Source: Siphonodentalium dalli (lineage: Eukaryota; Mollusca; Scaphopoda; Gadilida; Siphonodentaliidae). From it: DNA of 64,000 bases. The stretch spans positions 131,572,087 to 131,636,086 of the forward strand of contig CP136061.1 in assembly GCA_032622095.1 (NCBI GenBank), written 5' to 3'. Of the stretch, positions 58,441 to 64,000 are shown in pieces. The position numbers and the translations under genes were made by a program. How positions within the stretch are numbered: the first letter of the stretch is position 1; each line of letters begins with the position of its first letter. The notes below the pieces were generated by a model that was not told the origin of the DNA, made no database searches, and was given only the letters and a program-made list of their open reading frames with translations.

Positions 58441-60113
58441 TATACCACGAATGAAGCTCGCCAAGAATAAGGATAAGAATTCCCAGCTTTCGAGACAAAC
58501 ACATGAGCTGGACATCGGCATTATTATGTATTGCTTGAAACATTCCGATTAGCGGGACCCTTCTACAAAGAAGTGTAGAAAACTGTGCTGGTGTGAGGGA
58601 GATAGATTAATCTGACGAAGAGACGGAAACTGTTCCAGATAATGCTGAATGTGGCAAATCAGAATAAGCTCAGGTACTGTTGTTTTTATTCTTGGAAGTA
58701 ATAATATGACTATTCAGCACACATATAAACGGTTACGGCCAGTATGGGCGCTTAGTTGAGAATGGATTTCGAAATGCCATTGAATAATTGTGGGTTTACA
58801 TCCTTCTAAAAGGTTGCGACTTATGTTGGAGCTAATAGATGGCTTATAATGTACCGTTTCGTCCATACAGATCGATATTATGACAACAAGTTTATATTAA
58901 TATGTGAAAATATCGACTTCTTTTATATTTCTGGCCGCCAGTTTGGCCGCCATCTTGACTGTGAGAGTTTTTCCAAACTCAAATGAATACTTCATATCAA
59001 TGTTTCATATTTGAACAGGTAATTGTGGGCAGAATTCGCGTAACAATAATGCCCATTGTAAGAAAGTAAAGGAATGTGAGCTTGTTTAAAAATTTCGGTC
59101 GCCATTTTGGCAGCCGTCTTCGATTTGGAAAACATTTTCTTGCACGAAATGCAAGGTAATTACTTCACCTCAGTATTTCCATCTCAACTGTCAGCATTGG
59201 TGGAGTTGTCTCGACAATAATGCCCAATGACGTGAATATGAGATAATTTCGGTGATTTTTCAAAATATGTCCGCCATTGTGGGCGCATTTTGGATTTAGG
59301 GACTTTTATTTGGATATGGTACAAGGGCAGTTCTTCGCCTAAGTGTTCCCAACTCACAGTAGTAAGCAGTTGTGGAGTTGTCGTGAAAAAAACGCTCACT
59401 GATGTTAAAATCAGCGATTTTTCTATTTCTGGTGGCCATTTTGGCAGCCATCTTGGATTTTGGTGAATATTCCTCAACTCAGGTATAAGGGGAATCCTAG
59501 CTCGAGTATCTCCTGCACATATATATGCATGGGTGTTGTTGTGATAGCAATAACATTAATTTATTCGAAACATTACATCACGTTATTAGCGTCGATTCGG
59601 CTTTGACCTATTATACCGGCATTTGGAAAAACGTGATATCTGACAAAAATATCCCACAATGAATGTATATCATGGACCCCGTGTGTTCGTCAATGACTCT
59701 TCTATGCGATAAATGTATCACTCCAAGATGCCAATATTTTCCCACAGAGACAAACGAAAGGTGGTGAAATGTCAGAAAAATAGCATATTTTCACATTTCG
59801 GCAGCCATCTTGGCCGCCATATTGGATTATGGTATCGGATTGTTGGCTAATTTGTAAGGGTTTTATATTAGCACAACGAATCGGGTGGAAAACAAGACCG
59901 GATGTGATATCATCTTTACTATAACGGCGATCAAAGAGACAAGGTGCATATAAAGAAATGGCTGTCATGATGGACGCCATCTTGTCTGGAGTCTCTGCGG
60001 CCACTTATTTTTCTTGTTAACAACCGAATAAAATTAGAGGAGACATTAAGAAAGAAAATTAGTGGGTGAAGTTGAGTCCTGGGGTGCATAGGTCGACCAA
60101 TGTCTCCTGGACT

Positions 60114-61610
60114 ATATGCTCTCCCGGGAAAATTTTGAAAAATAGGTTGATTTTGATGCGTTCTGGGTGTTGATACCTGTAAATAGAAATAGTATTTATT
60201 AATTTATAAGAACAAATTTGTGTTAACTGCAAGAGTGGTTTCATAGTACAGCTTACAATTTGTACATTAATTATGAATTTACAGATATATAATTAATAGT
60301 TTAATCAGGTTTAATAGTTAAGTTTTATTTCGTCCAAATATGGGTACGGTGATGTGGGGAGGGGGTGACATGTGGGGGTGTTGGATGGCTCGGTTGGTGT
60401 CTCACGCCAACTTTGGTCAAACTTTTCAACAGTTGGAAGTTTCATACTGATAGGCTGATACAAACATTTTACACCACACACAGGCTCAACTTGTTCTCAT
60501 TGTTGACTAATAATTAGTGAGAAATTTGTTTGGAGACCACTTAGTTTGAATAACTAGCATATTTTCCACTTTTGGTAATAATTGTGGTCCAAATGACCAT
60601 CAGATGCATGGAAGTTATCCAAACCATTGGCGATATCAGGTTAGAAATTTCTAAGAGATGGAAAGCTTTAGGTATACCGACTGGGCACTTAAAATCCAAT
60701 GTGGAAGGGATGCAATTTAATTTTGTAAAACTGGGAGTTTAGCCTTGTCCATGCGGTGCAGTTGGGAGAGTAAAGACCGGACATGGACATCCCATGGACA
60801 CTCTCTAGTCACGTCCCTGTGTATGGTCTTACTTTTTCAGCTGATGCGAGGGGTGTCCACAACCAAATTTCAAGTGAACACGATATGATACTATAGTGTT
60901 ATTGACAGTTGTACCTTATAATGGGCGAGGGGTGAAACCCATAAAACGTGGGGGGTGTGACTAACTACACTGCTCCCATTCGCCCGTCACGATTGTTGTC
61001 TGAATACCTATTTCAAATTAGATGGACAGGCCGAAGTCAAAATAGCTGACACTCAATTCATATGGGAAAGTAACAATGCGTGCTATCATTTTGTGATTTA
61101 TGATATCGCTGGTATTATGAAACGGTAACAAAATCTCACAAATTTCACAAATATCGACGATTGATTATTGTAGATTTCCCACAGGCGACAGGTGGGTGGT
61201 TTACAATAATTATATCATGGCACGGCTCGCTCGCAAAAAAGATTAACCGATCGTAAGTTGAGAGGTTAATCGCTTATCAGAGCTACCGAATGGGTACGCA
61301 AATAGCTAACATGGTATGCATTGCAAGTGCCTGTGCAAAGTTAATCAATAAACTGTATATGTGCATAACGTTTGTGTGTCAGTACAAATGGTTGTCCCGA
61401 TAAGTACTATACAACTTATTTGGTATCTTTGTTTTCACAAAATACAATCATTAAATGTGTGAAAACAAAATATTCTCTCGGTTGTACAAAATTTAAAAAA
61501 AGGAAGAAATTCTCCTTTGAGGTAGGTGACTGCTGACGTGAAGAATGAAAATTAAGAAAGGTATCCGTTCATTGTTGAATATGTATTACACGTATGTACA
61601 TACAGCTACC
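60114..61610. other. Unassigned stretch
   Basis: No recognised gene or clear repeat. Some G-rich sequence at 60350-60380. Confidence 0.4.
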
Positions 61611-61639
61611 CCCCCCCCCCATATATATATTGCGCCATA

Positions 61640-61990
61640 TCCTATGATTTCCAACCGATCCGCCCCCTTATCATGACATATGGAAGCAGGGACGTTGTAC
61701 GGTTCTTAGTTACAGGAGAAGGTGATCATCCTATAATTTCAAACTGGTCCGCCCTCTTTTCATAACATATCGAGGAAGGGACGTGGCTAAAAGGTTTGGT
61801 GAGGGAGTGTCCACCACAATATCGAAGCAGGGGCGTGATATATATGTTCTCAGAGGAGAGGTGGTCATCCAATAATTTCAAACTGATCCGCCCTCGTATA
61901 ACATATCGAGGCAGTGCCGCGGCTGTAGGGGATCCGTTTGGTGGTGGGGTATCCATCCTATAATTTACAAAGTGCACACCTTGAACCCAA
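61640..61990. repeat. Degenerate tandem repeat (CCGCCC...ACATATCGAGG)
   Basis: Three to four irregular units share CAAACTGGTCCGCCCTC, CATAACATATCGAGG and GGTGATCATCCTATAATTTC, spaced about 90-140 bp. Confidence 0.8.
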
Positions 61991-62070
61991 ACCCGAATGA
62001 ATTCAACAAGCGATGGAATCATATAACAAGAGGCGAATAGTTACTACACCGAAGATAACAAGTTAACGCC

Positions 62071-62110
<40 letters not shown>
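62071..62110. repeat. TA microsatellite
   Basis: About nineteen uninterrupted TA units. Confidence 0.97.
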
Positions 62111-62112
<2 letters not shown>

Positions 62113-62195
62113 GGCAAATCCCACAAATTTCACTCACCGTTTCCAATTTTTGAGATATCGTTGATTATGCTAAGTACATGTAACATGCAATGATG

Positions 62196-62474
62196 TCTCT
62201 ATAATCCCGCATTTTACACTCACTATAATGGACACTCAGTTTCCTGATATCAATCACGAACTTTTATCAGAGACGTGGTGACATATATAGGGTTTGGTGT
62301 CGACTCATTACATTTGCACCCCCCCCCCCCAATGCATGCATTAGGCTTTGATTTTTCCAACTGGTAACTCACATCCGGTCCGGGAGAAGAACAGAATCCA
62401 CTGCATGCTGGGCCGACATTGTGTGAGAAACTGAGTGTCCATTATATTGAGTGTTATATGCGGGATTATAGAGA
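62196..62474. mobile_element. 279-bp MITE with about 47-bp TIRs
   Basis: TCTCTATAATCCCGCATTTT at 62196 through GGACACTCAGTTT is paired with the complement ending GGGATTATAGAGA at 62474; a few mismatches. A C tract at 62320-62330 lies inside. Confidence 0.9.
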
Positions 62475-63275
62475 TATGAATCTGCATATTGCAAATACTA
62501 ACAGCTAGTGGTCTAACTCCAGTCAAATTCACCACCTCCGATTTGGTTTTTAATTTGGTTAGCAGTTTTTGACTGGCCACGGGGGGGGGGGCAGGAGAAA
62601 AGTTTGAAATCTGAACATGAAACTTGCACAATTCTAGCTTCTGGACTGGCATTATAAGCATTCCAAGTATTGGAAATCCCCCCCCCCACAAGGTTGGAAA
62701 ATTTCTAAATGATGGCCATTTCAATAAAAACGTTTTAAAAAAGTAGGAATATATGTAAATGTTGGTCTAAAACCCACACATTTCCCACAAATTTGTATCT
62801 TATATTAATAATGTTCATATTTATTGTGAAAGTCCTGCATTTCTTCTATTTTATATACATGGCACCCAATTAGGTGCCACACCCAATCGCGTCTTTTTTC
62901 ATGTTAAAATTTGTTTATTGATGAGGGCAAGAATTTATAACAGCTCTCTCGAATCAAATTCCGAAGACGTTGTGGAGAACACACGAAACTTGTCAGTTGT
63001 ACAGGGACGTGACGACAGGGGTTTGTTGTGATGTCTAGCCCCCTCCCAACTTTGGGAAATTTCCAACAATGCATATAACAGCGATCACCCTGCATGGTCG
63101 TGGTAACCAAGCGGACCCTATAGTTCCGCAATATCCCGTGAATGTATGTGAACCAGACAATAATGGTTCTTCGTCGTTCCCATGTATCTATACATGCGAA
63201 GAAAAGGAATAATAACCAACAAATAAATCACCACTACTCATTTTTTTTTCGTTTTCAGTCTGATTTGGTCGAGAC
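62475..63275. other. Unassigned stretch
   Basis: G tract at 62581-62591 and C tract at 62679-62687. No supported gene. Confidence 0.4.
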
Positions 63276-63613
63276 TTAAAGGTACTCAATCCGATCAGAG
63301 GGTCCCCATATCATCAATATACAGCAACAACAACATTTCTTCAAAATACGCTTTAGTTATCAGAATCGATTAATAATGCTAACCGCTGTCAACTATGGTA
63401 TCATATTTCCCAAAACGTGTTATTTATCAACATTTTGTTCAACGAAATATGGTCGTATTATCACTTGAGTATTCACGAAATTTGGCCGTATATTACCCCT
63501 TGTTTTAGAGTTATCCATTTTCATCCGCAATTTTTACCGAGACCATCCATTTGAAGGCGTGTTTCTGGGCCACAAACAATTGAAACAACAAACTTCAAAA
63601 ATCGATATCTGAT
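63276..63613 (-). mobile_element. GGTACTCAATCCGAT MITE family, copy 5, truncated
   Basis: It starts TTAAAGGTACTCAATCCGAT and is collinear with the reverse of copy 2 until AAAAATCGATATCTGATG, where homology stops; the far TIR is absent. Confidence 0.88.
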
Positions 63614-64000
63614 GTATATCCATGTAGGATATTTGAGATAAAACAAGTGTTTAACGGTACCGGGTAAGATATTATAAGAGCTTTGAATATAATATGAGGT
63701 GAGACAGTCAGGTTGTGTGATTTGGATCTATACCGGAATTAAATCAAATGCTGCCCAAGTTTGTGGACATATTTATTTTTTCACAGAAGTTAGAATGTTA
63801 TAGTCCGGTCTTGGCGGTTTACATTTAGAAGTGGACACCCCGCCAACTGAGAACCACTGACCACGTCCCTTCCTTCATACCAGGGGGTTAGTTGTTACAA
63901 TAATTCCAGGAAGATCCCTCCGTGTTCCAAAGATTTTATTCAGCAAATGTATTTATAATAATATACATGGACTAGATTCCATCCATCTTTCCGACCAAAG
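63614..64000. other. Unassigned stretch
   Basis: Nothing recognised. Confidence 0.4.

Larger units (their letters stand above)
54638..60113. mobile_element. 5.5-kb long-TIR DNA element (copy 2)
   Basis: The left TIR is about 54638-56270 and the right TIR about 58500-60113, inverted copies ending AGCCCAGGAGATATTGG and CCAATGTCTCCTGGACT. The interior 56270-58500 carries broken coding-like sequence, partly shared with 2823-3720. The TIRs consist of roughly 170-bp degenerate units with paired motifs (near 54786, 54949, 55311, 55485, 55657, 55823). The six bases outside the ends do not match each other, so no target duplication supports this pair of ends; an internal rearrangement or unequal recombination is possible. 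Confidence 0.85.

Noticed and set aside
54632-60119. Target-site duplication for the long-TIR element
   Set aside because: The six bases outside the left end (GGTATT) and right end (ATATGC) do not match, so I do not claim one.

Overview
This is an AT-rich eukaryotic, almost certainly metazoan, window. It shows non-LTR retrotransposon remnants, long-inverted-repeat DNA transposons, palindromic MITEs, satellites and microsatellites. There are no compact operons and no convincing intact gene. The mix of CR1/L2/Jockey-like reverse-transcriptase tails, a cysteine-rich transposon protein common in aquatic invertebrates, a Harbinger-like terminus and a tRNA-derived SINE fits a marine invertebrate (mollusc, annelid, brachiopod or lancelet type). 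The phylum cannot be settled from the sequence alone. I found no host protein-coding gene I would defend, and no rRNA, CRISPR or operon structure.

Layout. 1-2.5 kb: GT microsatellite, a palindromic GGGCAAAGTGGGACA family and 140-bp repeats. 2.5-5.4 kb: right half of a long-TIR element, whose fuller relative lies at 54.6-60.1 kb. 5.4-9.5 kb: AT-rich MITE, pentanucleotide repeat, 27-bp minisatellite and a decayed retroelement-derived copy. 9.54-11.94 kb: a 2.4-kb fold-back element with a 7-bp target duplication. 13.6-15.7 kb: a diverged near-palindromic element. 17.4-18.8 kb: a LINE-tail-containing repeat. 21.0-25.7 kb: a snap-back transposon derivative with broken coding sequence. 27.1-31.7 kb: a second LINE-tail repeat split by a 3.1-kb insertion of three related units. 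32-37 kb: several hairpin MITEs, including a double-hairpin element at 34.3 kb. 37.7-38.4 kb: another RT tail. 40-45 kb: tandem repeats, palindromes and MITEs. 45.3-47.0 kb: a roughly 180-bp satellite. 47.0-48.7 kb: an element with inverted minisatellite ends, then an RT tail. 49-54 kb: MITEs, SINE, Harbinger-like and LINE fragments. 54.6-60.1 kb: the large long-TIR element. 60-64 kb: degenerate tandem repeats and MITEs.

The most notable objects are the AGT...ACT-ended long-TIR element (TIRs about 1.6 kb built from roughly 170-bp units carrying a paired ATGGCGGCC motif), the fold-back element with a visible target duplication, the snap-back transposon whose arms duplicate its own coding 3' end, and RT fragments bracketed by shared terminal sequences. 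All coding sequence recognised here is broken, so the window looks like a transposon graveyard. Repeat boundaries were found by reading, not alignment, and are approximate unless stated.
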